DNA of 26,865 bases. It comes from an uncultured Ellagibacter sp. (GTDB lineage: Bacteria; Actinomycetota; Coriobacteriia; Coriobacteriales; Eggerthellaceae). The position numbers and the translations under genes were made by a program. The notes beneath the pieces are model-generated. The model worked only from the letters and a program-made list of their open reading frames with translations. It was not told the DNA's origin and made no database searches. Location: positions 1-26,865 of the forward strand of contig CAKUIV010000009.1 of the NCBI GenBank assembly GCA_934661105.1. The letters run 5' to 3'. Shown here piece after piece: positions 17,726 through 26,865 of the stretch; the first letter of the stretch is position 1; each line of letters opens with the position of its first letter.

Positions 17726-18127
17726 ATGCTCTCCGACAATCCCACGCTTGAAGAAGTGGCCGAATACTTCGCAGGCGATCAGTTCGCGACGCAGGCGGCC
17801 GGCTGCCGCGTGGTCGAGACCTCGCACGGGCACGCCGTGTGCGAAATGGAGCTTTCCGACATTCACCGCAACGCGACCGGCAATGTGATGGGCGGCGCCA
17901 TCTTCACGCTGGCCGACTTCGCGCTCGCCATCGCCTGCAACGTGGGCGAGGCGCCGAGCGTGTCGGTGAGCAACACGATCGAGTACTTCTCCGCCACGAG
18001 GGGAAGCAAGCTCACGGCGACCTGCGATGTCGACAAGTCGGGCCGCCGCCTGGGATTTTACACCGTCGAGATTGCCGACGACACCGGAAAGCGCATCGCG
18101 AAGATGTGCGCCACCTGCGCACGGTAG
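17726..18127 (+). CDS. PaaI-type hotdog-fold thioesterase
   Basis: A 133-residue single-domain protein of the PaaI/hotdog thioesterase family, which hydrolyses acyl-CoA thioesters. The core motif NATGNVMGGAIFTLADFAL (about residues 50-68) holds the conserved Asn, GG turn and catalytic-type Asp. VSVSNTIEYFSATRGSKL and GFYTVEIADDTGKRIAKM are the usual following strands. ATG 17720 is overlapped by the Shine-Dalgarno GAAGGA (17715-17720), so ATG 17726 is the likely start. It lies 25 nt after the Fe-S gene and probably shares its transcript. The substrate cannot be predicted. A strong terminator follows. Confidence 0.9.
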   Translation: MLSDNPTLEEVAEYFAGDQFATQAAGCRVVETSHGHAVCEMELSDIHRNATGNVMGGAIFTLADFALAIACNVGEAPSVSVSNTIEYFSATRGSKLTATCDVDKSGRRLGFYTVEIADDTGKRIAKMCATCAR

Positions 18128-18155
18128 CGCGTATCACGACAGAGCCGCGAACCCG

Positions 18156-18195
18156 AACGACCCCGCCGACCCCTTCGCGCGACGGGGTCGTTTTG
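18156..18195 (+). terminator. Intrinsic terminator after the thioesterase gene
   Basis: AACGACCCCG (18156-18165) and CGGGGTCGTT (18183-18192) form a perfect 10-bp stem followed by TTTT. It lies between two converging genes and mainly serves the plus strand. Confidence 0.85.
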
Positions 18196-18242
18196 CCCGA
18201 GGCCGCATCACGGCCTCCCCCGAGGACGGGCTCGACCGCTCC

Positions 18243-19166
18243 TTACGCTTCCCGTTCGTCGAAGTCGCCGATGAGGGCGCGGGCGAAGTCGTGCGCGTCG
18301 AAATCTTTCAGATCGTCCATACCCTCGCCCACGCCGATCTTGAGCACGGGAAGCTCGAGTTCATGGCTCACGGCCAAGGCAATGCCGCCTTTCGCCGTGC
18401 CGTCGAGTTTCGTCACGACGATACCGTCGAGCGAGAGCGCCTTGTTGAACTCACGCGCTTGCTGCAAGCCGTTCTGACCCGTCGTCGCATCGATGACGAG
18501 CACCGTGTGCACCGGCAGCTTGGAGCGCTTGCGCACCACGTTCACGACCTTCTCGAGCTCGCGCATAAGGTCGGCCGAGGTGTGCAGGCGTCCCGCCGTG
18601 TCGATAAGCACGAGGTCGGCGCCCGTTTCCTCAGCGCGCTCGATCGTGGCGTAGCAGACGCTCGCCGGGTCGCTGCCGCGCTCGCGTTCGACCACTTCCA
18701 CCTCGGCGCGACGCGCCCATACCTCGAGCTGCTCGATGGCGGCGGCGCGGAACGTGTCGGCGCTGCCCAAGATGACGTTTCTCCCCGCGTCGGACGCCTC
18801 CTTGGCGAGCTTGCCCACCGTGGTCGTCTTTCCCGTGCCGTTGATGCCGACGAACAGCACGAGCGCGGGTTCCCCGCCGAAGATTTCCTCCCCGCCTTCG
18901 GTGAACGTGCTCGCAATTTGGTCGTTCAGCATGTCGAGCACCGCGTACGCATCGGGAAGCGCTTTGCGCGTCGCTTGGTCGCGCAGGTTCTCGACGATGT
19001 CGCTTGCCGCAGGGGCGCCGATGTCGCTTAGGATGAGCGTCTCCTCGAGCCCGTCCCAGAACTCGTCATCCAAATCGGGGCCGCGGTCGAGCAGAACGTT
19101 CATCTGTTCCTTGAATTTGTCGCGCGAGCGCTGAAGCCCTTCGCTAATACGGTCGAAAAAGCCCAT
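18243..19166 (-). CDS. ftsY: Signal recognition particle receptor FtsY
   Basis: FtsY is the GTPase receptor that docks SRP-ribosome complexes at the membrane for co-translational insertion. The 307-residue protein has the NG core only: an N domain (FFDRISEGLQRSRDKFKEQM), P-loop GINGTGKTTT (108-117), DTFRAAAIEQLEVW (137-150), DTAGRLHTSADLM (189-201), and TKLDGTAKGG (252-261). The acidic A domain of enterobacterial FtsY is missing, as is usual in many Gram-positives; the N-terminal helix probably provides membrane contact. ATG 19166 has GGAAGGA seven bases upstream. It is separated from the dpp operon by a terminator and must have its own promoter, which I could not identify with confidence in 19167-19230. 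Confidence 0.97.
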   Translation of the reverse strand: MGFFDRISEGLQRSRDKFKEQMNVLLDRGPDLDDEFWDGLEETLILSDIGAPAASDIVENLRDQATRKALPDAYAVLDMLNDQIASTFTEGGEEIFGGEPALVLFVGINGTGKTTTVGKLAKEASDAGRNVILGSADTFRAAAIEQLEVWARRAEVEVVERERGSDPASVCYATIERAEETGADLVLIDTAGRLHTSADLMRELEKVVNVVRKRSKLPVHTVLVIDATTGQNGLQQAREFNKALSLDGIVVTKLDGTAKGGIALAVSHELELPVLKIGVGEGMDDLKDFDAHDFARALIGDFDEREA

Positions 19167-19233
19167 GAGGGTGTCCTTCCACTATGAGATAACGGCATGT
19201 CAGCCCGTGAAAACAATCGATTCACAGCATAAC

Positions 19234-19272
19234 AAAGAAACACCCCTGCATATGAGAGTGCAAGGGTGTTTC
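19234..19272 (-). terminator. Intrinsic terminator of the dpp operon
   Basis: GAAACACCC (19237-19245) and GGGTGTTTC (19264-19272) pair perfectly, with an inner TGCA/TGCA extension. On the minus strand TTTGTTAT follows. A second, bulged hairpin with GGTGGC/GCCACC arms (about 19317-19345) abuts the dppF stop. Confidence 0.85.
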
Positions 19273-19344
19273 AAAGTTTAACGGCGCAAAGCCGCGTTTT
19301 CCCGATACGGGAAAAGGTGGCGTGAAGAGCACCCCTTCGCCACC

Positions 19345-21481
<2,137 letters not shown>

Positions 21482-21485
21482 GTGA

Positions 21486-22421
21486 CTACCTCTTTCTCGA
21501 CTTGGGATCAAGGCCGTCGCGGATGCCGTCGCCGAGCAGGTTGAACGCGAGCACGGTGAGGGTGATGGCGAGGCCGGGGAAGATCATGAGCCACGGCGCA
21601 CGGAACAGCTCGTTGCGGCCACGGCCGAGCATGTCGCCCCATTCGGCATCGGGCGGCTGCACGCCGAGACCCAAGAAGCCGAGGGCGGCGCAATCGAGGA
21701 TGGCCGACGAGATGCCGAGCGTCGCGCGAACGATGATCGAGGGCAGCGCGTTCGGGAGCACGTGGCGGAACACGATGGCGAAGTTCGAGTTGCCCATAAC
21801 GCGCGCGGCGGCGACGTAGTCGTTCTCCTTGATGGAGAGGATCTCAGAGCGCACGATGCGCGCGTATTCGGGGATGGCGACGAAGCCGATGGCCACGACC
21901 GCCTTCTCGATGCCCTGGCCGAGCGCAGCCATGATGGCGATGGCGAGCAGGATCGACGGGATGGAGAGCATCATGTCCATGATGCGCATGATGACCGTGT
22001 CCCACTTCCCGCCCTTGTAGCCGGCGATAGCGCCCAAAACGACGCCGAGCGACAGCGAGATGGCCACAGCCGCCAGACCGACGACGAGGGTGATCTGGGT
22101 GCCGACGAGCACGCGGCTGAAGATATCGCGACCTTGAAGGTCGGTGCCGAACCAGTGCTCGGCCGAGGGACCCTGCGCGGAGTGCGCGAGGTTCTGCTCG
22201 TAGGGATCGTAGGGCAATACGCCGGGGACGAGCTTCGTCACGACGGCGATGACCACAAGGACCAAGATAAAGATGGCCGACACGAGCGCCGCCTTGTTGG
22301 AGACGATGCCGTCGATGACGTCCTTCCAGATGCTTTCGCGTTTTTCAACCGCAGGCGCGGACGCGGCATTCGAATCGAGTTCGCCGGCACCTTCGGTCGC
22401 GAGAACCGTTTTCTTGCTCAT
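21486..22421 (-). CDS. dppC: Dipeptide ABC transporter permease DppC
   Basis: The second inner-membrane channel subunit, about 311 residues. It has an N-terminal cytoplasmic segment, a first TM (ALVSAIFILVLVVIAVVT), a periplasmic region (HWFGTDLQGRDIFSRV, typical of DppC/OppC), further membrane helices, and the EAA coupling loop (ENDYVAAARVMGNSNFAIVF, HVLPNALPSIIV) that contacts the ATPases. The start could be ATG 22421 (GAGGGG 8 nt upstream) or GTG 22430, which would overlap the dppB stop as GTGA; both are plausible. Confidence 0.95.
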   Translation of the reverse strand: MSKKTVLATEGAGELDSNAASAPAVEKRESIWKDVIDGIVSNKAALVSAIFILVLVVIAVVTKLVPGVLPYDPYEQNLAHSAQGPSAEHWFGTDLQGRDIFSRVLVGTQITLVVGLAAVAISLSLGVVLGAIAGYKGGKWDTVIMRIMDMMLSIPSILLAIAIMAALGQGIEKAVVAIGFVAIPEYARIVRSEILSIKENDYVAAARVMGNSNFAIVFRHVLPNALPSIIVRATLGISSAILDCAALGFLGLGVQPPDAEWGDMLGRGRNELFRAPWLMIFPGLAITLTVLAFNLLGDGIRDGLDPKSRKR

Positions 22422-22426
22422 CTCGA

Positions 22427-23446
22427 TCACCCCTCTTCCTTCGCACCGTACTTGATGCGGGGATCAAGCCATGCGTAGACGATGTCGACAAGCAGGTTCA
22501 TGATGACGAAGATGACCGCGACGAGCAGCACGATGCCCTGCACCACCGGGAAGTCGCTTTTGAGCACGCAGTCGACGGCGTATTTGCCGATACCCGGCCA
22601 CGCGAACACGGTTTCGGTGAGCAGCGCGCCGCCGAGGAGGCTGCCGAATTGAAGGCCGATGACGGTGGAAACGGGCAACATCGCGTTGCGCAGCGCATGC
22701 TTGATGTTCACCGAGCGCTTGGTCAGGCCCTTCGCGCGGGCCGTGCGGATGTAGTCGGCGTTCAGCGTTTCGAGCATGGAAGAACGCGTCATGCGCGTGA
22801 TGATCGCCATGGAGTACAGCGACAGCGCGAGCGTCGGCAGGATAAGATGCACGAGCACGTCGCCGAGCGCGGTCCAGTCGCCCTTCATGATCGTGTCGAG
22901 GATGAAGAAGCCCGTGCCGCCCGTCGGCTGAAGAAGCGGCGTCACGCGACCGGACGACGGCAAGATGTGCAGCGTTGCCGAGAACAGCAAGATGAGCAGG
23001 ATGCCGGACCAGAAGATCGGCATCGACACGCCGATGAGCGCGACGACCATGCTCACGTTGTCGGCGAGCTTGTTCTTCTTCACCGCGGCGAGCACGCCGA
23101 GCGCGATGCCGCATACCGATGCGACGATGATGGCGCAGATGGCGAGCTCGGCCGTTGCCGGGAAGCGCGATGCGATCTCGGCCGCGACGGAAGTGTGCGT
23201 GTAGTACGACGTGCCCAGGTCGCCCTGAACCGCCGAAACCAAGAAGTTGACGTACTGCATCCAGATCGGATCATCAAGCCCGTAGTCGGCTCGCCACGCG
23301 GCCATCGCCTCAGGCGTGGCATGCTCGCCCAAGACCACGGGGGCCGGGTCGCTTGCCAAGACACGCGTGATGAAGAAGATGATGATCGTCACACCCAGCA
23401 GAACGGGAATCACCATAAGGATTCTCTTGAGGATGTATTTGAGCAC
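22427..23446 (-). CDS. dppB: Dipeptide ABC transporter permease DppB
   Basis: The first channel subunit, 339 residues. It starts with KYILKRILMVIPVLLGVTI (TM1) and continues with a periplasmic loop containing DYGLDDPIWMQYVNFL and GDLGTSY, typical of DppB/OppB. Several TM helices follow, then the EAA loop NADYIRTARAKGLTKRSV and HALRNAMLPV. The frame stays open to 23599, but that extension is Arg/Pro-rich and covers the dppA-dppB intergenic hairpins. GTG 23446 has AAAGGAA four bases upstream and begins the conserved N-terminus. Confidence 0.96.
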   Translation of the reverse strand: MLKYILKRILMVIPVLLGVTIIIFFITRVLASDPAPVVLGEHATPEAMAAWRADYGLDDPIWMQYVNFLVSAVQGDLGTSYYTHTSVAAEIASRFPATAELAICAIIVASVCGIALGVLAAVKKNKLADNVSMVVALIGVSMPIFWSGILLILLFSATLHILPSSGRVTPLLQPTGGTGFFILDTIMKGDWTALGDVLVHLILPTLALSLYSMAIITRMTRSSMLETLNADYIRTARAKGLTKRSVNIKHALRNAMLPVSTVIGLQFGSLLGGALLTETVFAWPGIGKYAVDCVLKSDFPVVQGIVLLVAVIFVIMNLLVDIVYAWLDPRIKYGAKEEG

Positions 23447-23561
23447 CTTGTTCCTTTCGAAAGAGCCCCGTCTCGTCTTTTCGGGACCTTGAAACGCACA
23501 GGCCCGCGGAACCTGCCGGGAAGCGAATCCCCATTCGCCTCCGGGCAAGCCGCGCCCCGCG

Positions 23562-23604
23562 CAAATAAGGGGCGTGCAGGGCGAAACGCCACCTTGCACG
23601 CCCC
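23562..23604 (-). terminator. Attenuating hairpin between dppA and dppB
   Basis: GGGGCGTGCA (23569-23578) pairs perfectly with TGCACGCCCC (23595-23604), and the interior can extend the stem. On the minus strand TTATTT follows. A second hairpin (GCGAAT/ATTCGC, 23523-23538) follows in the same 183-nt gap. The position, directly after the binding-protein gene, fits partial termination plus 3'-end protection that raises DppA over the permease subunits. Confidence 0.75.
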
Positions 23605-23629
23605 AAAAAGGGCAAACGCGGGAAAGCGC

Positions 23630-25270
23630 TTACGCTTCCTTGGAAACGCCCTTGAAGAAGACGACTCCCGTCGGGTGATAGTAGAAGTCCTTCACCTTCG
23701 GGCTGTAGCCGAGCAGGTTCTTACCATGGGAGATGAGCACCCACGGCTGCTCCTCGGCGACCATTTCCTCGCACTTCTTGTAGATCGCGTCGCGATCGTC
23801 GCCGTCGGGCGTGTCGATGCCCTGGGCGATGAGCTTCTTGTACTCGGCGTTGTTCCAGTGAGCCACGTTCATGGACTTGTTGGAGTCCGCGAGCAGGTTC
23901 ATGAAGTTGTCCGGGTCGCCGTTGTCGCCCGTCCAGCCGTAGAAGCAGATGTCGTAGGGATCGGTCTGGACCTTCGACTTGTAGGTGGTCCAGTCGTACT
24001 GGGTGATGTTCACCTTGACGCCGACCTTGTCCAGGTAGCCCTGGATCATGTTGGCGAGCTCGACGCCGCCCTTGGCGTTGTAGGGGCGCGCGGTGGAGTA
24101 GGTGATGCAGGCGAGCTCGGTGACGCCCTTGGCGGAAAGCGTGGCCTTCGCAGCATCGGGGTCGTAAGCGGTCTGCTTGATGTCCTTGTCGTAGGGAGCC
24201 ATCCAGGTCGGCATGACGGAGTTCGCGACGGAGGCGTAGTCGCCGTAGATGGCGGAGACCATTTCCTCGACGTTGATCGCCTGGGCGATCGCCTTGCGGA
24301 CTTCCTTGTCGGCGCAGATGCCGCCCTCGTCGGTGTTGAACGCCATGTAGTTGACGGTCATGCCGTCTTCAGCGAACAGCTCGTAGCCGCCGTCGGTGAT
24401 CTGGCTGGCGGAAGACGGGTCGACAGACGAGATGATGTCGCACTCGCCGTTCAGAAGCGACGTGATGCGGGTGTTGCCCTCGGCGATGACCTTGAAGATG
24501 ATGTTCTTGGTCTTCGGGGCGTTGTCCTTGTCCCAGTAGTCCTCGTTGGCCTCGAGGGTGATGGAAGCGGACTTCGTCCAGTCGACGAACTTGTAGGGGC
24601 CGGTGCCGACGGGCTTCTCGATCGGCTTGCCGGCGGCGTCGTCGATGGCCTTCGGCGACACGATCGGGGAAGCGAGGCACATGGCCAGGTTCTTCAGGAA
24701 CGAGGTGTTCGCGGCGCGCATGGTGAACTTCACGGTCTTGTCGTCGACGGCTTCGACTGTCTTCACGCCCGAGTTCGCGGCTTCCTCGCCGAAGACGAAG
24801 GAGGCGTAGGGCATGTCGGAGTTGCGGTTCGGCTCGAGCAGGCGCTCGACGGACTTCACGACGGCGGCGGCGTTGAACTCCTCGCCGTCATGGAACTTGA
24901 TGCCTTCGCGCAGCTTGATGGTGTAGGTGAGCATATCGTCGGAGATTTCCGGCAGCTCGGCGGCGAGCAGCGGCTGTACCGTCGCGTCCTTCGCGCCGTA
25001 GCCGTAGAGGCCTTCATGGATGTTGCAGGAAACGATGGCGGATTCGCCGTCGTCGAAGTACGCCGGGTCGAGAGCGCGCGGATCGGCAGTGAGGCTGTAG
25101 GTGATGCTCTCGGCAACGCCCGAGCCGGAAGCGGACGAGTCGCTCTTCTTCTCGCTGGAACCGGAGTTGCTCGAGCAGCCGGCCATTCCGATGACGGCGG
25201 TGCTCGCAACAGCGGTGCCGAGCAGGCCCATGAACTGGCGCCTGCTGACTTGCAGCTTGCTTTCTTCCAT
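23630..25270 (-). CDS. dppA: Dipeptide-binding lipoprotein DppA (family 5 SBP)
   Basis: The extracytoplasmic substrate receptor of the importer, 546 residues. The N-terminus combines a twin-arginine-like motif SRRQFMG (9-15) with a lipobox GMAGC (Cys32), followed by a Ser-rich tether, so it is probably a Tat-exported lipoprotein. Family 5 landmarks follow: ADPRALDPAYFDD, IKFHDGEEFNAAAVVKSVER, PVGTGPYKFVDW, and YGWTGDNGDPDNF near 442-456, a block I associate with dipeptide-binding DppA. ATG 25270 has AAGGGAG seven bases upstream. It is the first gene of dppABCDF. Substrate is inferred; related proteins also bind haem or nickel. Confidence 0.95.
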   Translation of the reverse strand: MEESKLQVSRRQFMGLLGTAVASTAVIGMAGCSSNSGSSEKKSDSSASGSGVAESITYSLTADPRALDPAYFDDGESAIVSCNIHEGLYGYGAKDATVQPLLAAELPEISDDMLTYTIKLREGIKFHDGEEFNAAAVVKSVERLLEPNRNSDMPYASFVFGEEAANSGVKTVEAVDDKTVKFTMRAANTSFLKNLAMCLASPIVSPKAIDDAAGKPIEKPVGTGPYKFVDWTKSASITLEANEDYWDKDNAPKTKNIIFKVIAEGNTRITSLLNGECDIISSVDPSSASQITDGGYELFAEDGMTVNYMAFNTDEGGICADKEVRKAIAQAINVEEMVSAIYGDYASVANSVMPTWMAPYDKDIKQTAYDPDAAKATLSAKGVTELACITYSTARPYNAKGGVELANMIQGYLDKVGVKVNITQYDWTTYKSKVQTDPYDICFYGWTGDNGDPDNFMNLLADSNKSMNVAHWNNAEYKKLIAQGIDTPDGDDRDAIYKKCEEMVAEEQPWVLISHGKNLLGYSPKVKDFYYHPTGVVFFKGVSKEA

Positions 25271-25587
25271 TGGATTTCTCCCTTCCCATTTCGGCTCGGC
25301 CGTTTCGGGCGAGCCGTCGCGCGGCTTCCTGTACCGCGCTTTCCCACGAATTCCTATCGTCAGCTAGGAATTCGTATCGGTACACTTTAGCGCAGCAAAG
25401 CACGTCTTCATGCCTCGAATGGAGATTTTTTGGGCTATTTATTCGCTTTTTGCCGTTAACGGCACGAAAAAAGCAGATAAAGAACGAGTGGAGGTCAATT
25501 CAGGGAAATCGGAAGGGCGAGCGCCGAGCGGGACGCGGCGAGGGGTCTTTCCCCTCTACGCCGCGCCCCTTCCCGCTTCAGGCCGGG
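25271..25587 (-). promoter_or_regulatory. smc-dppA intergenic region with operator-like palindrome
   Basis: A perfect 11-bp inverted repeat, ACGAATTCCTA (25346-25356) and TAGGAATTCGT (25365-25375), lies about 75-105 nt upstream of dppA with no U-tract, so it is more like an operator than a terminator. On the minus strand TTGCTG with a 16-bp gap leads to TACGAA at the edge of the palindrome, a weak promoter that the palindrome would overlap. Further upstream are GCCGTTAACGGC (25452-25463), a 12-bp palindrome flanked by T- and A-runs, and the smc 3' hairpin. Confidence 0.45.
25527..25577 (-). terminator. Composite GC-rich hairpin after smc
   Basis: Three nested stems can form: AGCGGGA/TCCCGCT, CGCGGCG/CGCCGCG and AGGGG/CCCCT, with small bulges. 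It lies about 10 nt past the smc stop. No U-tract follows directly, so termination strength is uncertain. Confidence 0.5.
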
Positions 25588-26865
25588 CTACTCGGCGTAT
25601 TGCAGTGCCCGGTCGAGCTTCTGGCTGATCACCTTCGTGACGCCGTCGGCCTGCATCGACACGCCGAACAGCACGTCGGCGGTTTCCATCGTGCGGCGCT
25701 GGTGCGTGATCATGATGAGCTGCGTGGTGTCGCGCAGCGACTCGACGAACGCGACGAGCCGGCGCAGGTTCGTGTCGTCGAGCGCCGCCTCCACCTCGTC
25801 GAGGATGTAGAACGGCGTGGACCGAATCCGGTACACCGCGAACAGAAGCGCTATAGCCGTGAGCGACTTCTCGCCGCCCGACATGAGCGTCATCTTCGCG
25901 ATGCGCTTGCCGCGCGGCTGCGCGGTGACCTCGACGCCCGTGTTCTCCAAATCGTCAGGGTCGACGAGTGAGAGGTGCGCCGTGCCGCCCGGGAACAAGG
26001 TGGAGAAGATCTCCTGGAAGTTCTTGTCGACCGCCTCGTAGGTTTTCACGAAGTCGTCTTTCATGCGCGCGTCGATGACGCGGTTGATCTTCGCAAGCGA
26101 CTTGCGCGCGCCGTCGAGGTCGGCAAGCTGCGCCGCGAGGTAGTCGTAGCGCACTTTGAGCGCATCGTACTCGTCGGCGGCGTCGGGGTTGATGGTTCCC
26201 AAGTTCGCGATGCGGCGACGCAGCTTGAACACGGCGTCCTCGACTTCAGGGCGGTTTTCGAGCTCGGGCTCGTTGAGCGCGATCTCAAGCGGGGTGCGGC
26301 ACCCGTGGACGATCTCGTTCACGGCGGCTTCCACCTGCACCTCGAGGCGCCCCTTGTCGACGCGAGCGGCGCTCATGCGCTCGCTCGCCGCATCGTAGGC
26401 GTCATGCGCGGCTCGAGCAGCGGCGCGCGCCTGCGTCGCCTGGGCATGAAGGCCGCTTTGGGAATCCTGGGCGAGACGCGCCTTGTCCTCCAGATCGACC
26501 ATCCACCGGCGCGCGTTCCGTTCGAGTTCGTCCAGGCATGCGAGCAAAGGCTCGATGCGGGAAGCGGAAAGCTCCTTGGCCTTGAGCGCGACGCGCTGGG
26601 TTCTCGCCTGCGCGCGCAGGTCGGAAAGCTCGCCGGCACGCGCATCGCGAACGCGCACGGTGTAGGTCTCGCGTTCGACGAGCGTGGCCCGCTCGAGACG
26701 CGCTTCGGAAAGCGCGTCGGTCGCGGCACGGGCGGCGTCGCGCAGGGGCTCGGCAGCGTCGAGCGCCGCTTGCAGGCTCCCCTTCACCCCTTCGAGTTCG
26801 CCTCCGAGCTCGTCGGCTAAACGGGCGTATTCCTCGACGTCGGGGCGCGCCTTCGCGATGACGTC
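25588..26865 (-). CDS. smc: Chromosome segregation ATPase SMC, C-terminal part
   Basis: SMC forms the long coiled-coil ATPase of the bacterial condensin, which organises and segregates the chromosome. Only the last 425 residues are in the window; the frame is open to the right edge with no start, so the gene is cut by the window. The visible part is an Ala/Arg/Glu-rich coiled coil, then the C-terminal head: FSTLFPGGTAHLSLVDPDDL, the ABC-type signature LMSGGEKSLTAIALLFA, Walker B PFYILDEVEAALDD, and the D-loop and switch region LIMITHQRRTMETAD. There is no sign of decay. Confidence 0.97.
   Translation of the reverse strand, partial: DVIAKARPDVEEYARLADELGGELEGVKGSLQAALDAAEPLRDAARAATDALSEARLERATLVERETYTVRVRDARAGELSDLRAQARTQRVALKAKELSASRIEPLLACLDELERNARRWMVDLEDKARLAQDSQSGLHAQATQARAAARAAHDAYDAASERMSAARVDKGRLEVQVEAAVNEIVHGCRTPLEIALNEPELENRPEVEDAVFKLRRRIANLGTINPDAADEYDALKVRYDYLAAQLADLDGARKSLAKINRVIDARMKDDFVKTYEAVDKNFQEIFSTLFPGGTAHLSLVDPDDLENTGVEVTAQPRGKRIAKMTLMSGGEKSLTAIALLFAVYRIRSTPFYILDEVEAALDDTNLRRLVAFVESLRDTTQLIMITHQRRTMETADVLFGVSMQADGVTKVISQKLDRALQYAE

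Noticed and set aside
23447..23599. N-terminal extension of DppB
   Set aside because: It covers the dppA-dppB intergenic hairpins, while GTG 23446 has a ribosome site and starts the conserved TM1.
22649..25390. 913-residue open frame opposite dppA and dppB
   Set aside because: Antisense shadow; the minus strand carries two complete transporter genes with ribosome sites.

Overview
The window looks like chromosomal DNA of a high-GC Gram-positive bacterium, most likely a member of the Coriobacteriia (Eggerthellaceae, Slackia/Eggerthella-like). The evidence is the strong GC bias at third codon positions, the actinobacterial style of the proteins, large hybrid sensor kinases beside solute-binding lipoproteins, and a nuclease-like protein of a type I associate with this group. 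Genus is inference only.

Layout. Positions 1-3170 are mostly non-coding and repeat-rich: a 19-bp tandem array (about 110-300), then two clusters of a ~51-bp repeat (381-707 and 2364-2790) that flank one minus-strand gene for a protein with a DUF559/Vsr-like C-terminal domain, then a low-complexity triplet-like tract. Positions 3170-4770 hold metK (minus) under a SAM-clan riboswitch. Divergently, 4809-7119 (plus) encodes an ATP-grasp ligase of the glutathionylspermidine-synthase type followed by a DUF1461 membrane protein, closed by a strong bidirectional terminator. Positions 7323-11772 (minus) form a two-gene sensory operon: a lipoprotein fusing a solute-binding domain to a 5'-nucleotidase C-terminal-like domain, coupled to a transmembrane hybrid histidine kinase. 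Positions 12043-14565 (minus) encode a second, soluble PAS-type hybrid kinase whose leader carries a cyclic-di-GMP-I (GEMM-I) riboswitch and an intrinsic terminator. Positions 14901-18127 (plus) hold gltX, a multi-cluster 4Fe-4S protein and a PaaI-like thioesterase. Positions 18243-26865 (minus) read, in order of transcription, smc (partial, enters from the right edge), dppA, dppB, dppC, dppD, dppF and ftsY.

How the parts fit. The dpp operon imports dipeptides; a hairpin after dppA probably lets the binding protein be made in excess over the permease. metK and its SAM riboswitch form a standard feedback loop. The two kinases are probably separate inputs: one reads an extracellular ligand through its lipoprotein, the other is probably made only when c-di-GMP is low. 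No separate response regulator or DNA-binding output protein is encoded in the window, so their outputs lie elsewhere.

The most unusual items are the mirror-symmetric 51-bp repeat clusters bracketing the nuclease-like gene, the c-di-GMP riboswitch on a hybrid kinase with a readable terminator/antiterminator pair, the SBP/5'-nucleotidase-C fusion lipoprotein, a run of ten identical AGC codons in the kinase sensor domain, and a metK SAM riboswitch preceded by a helix that competes for its P1 strand.
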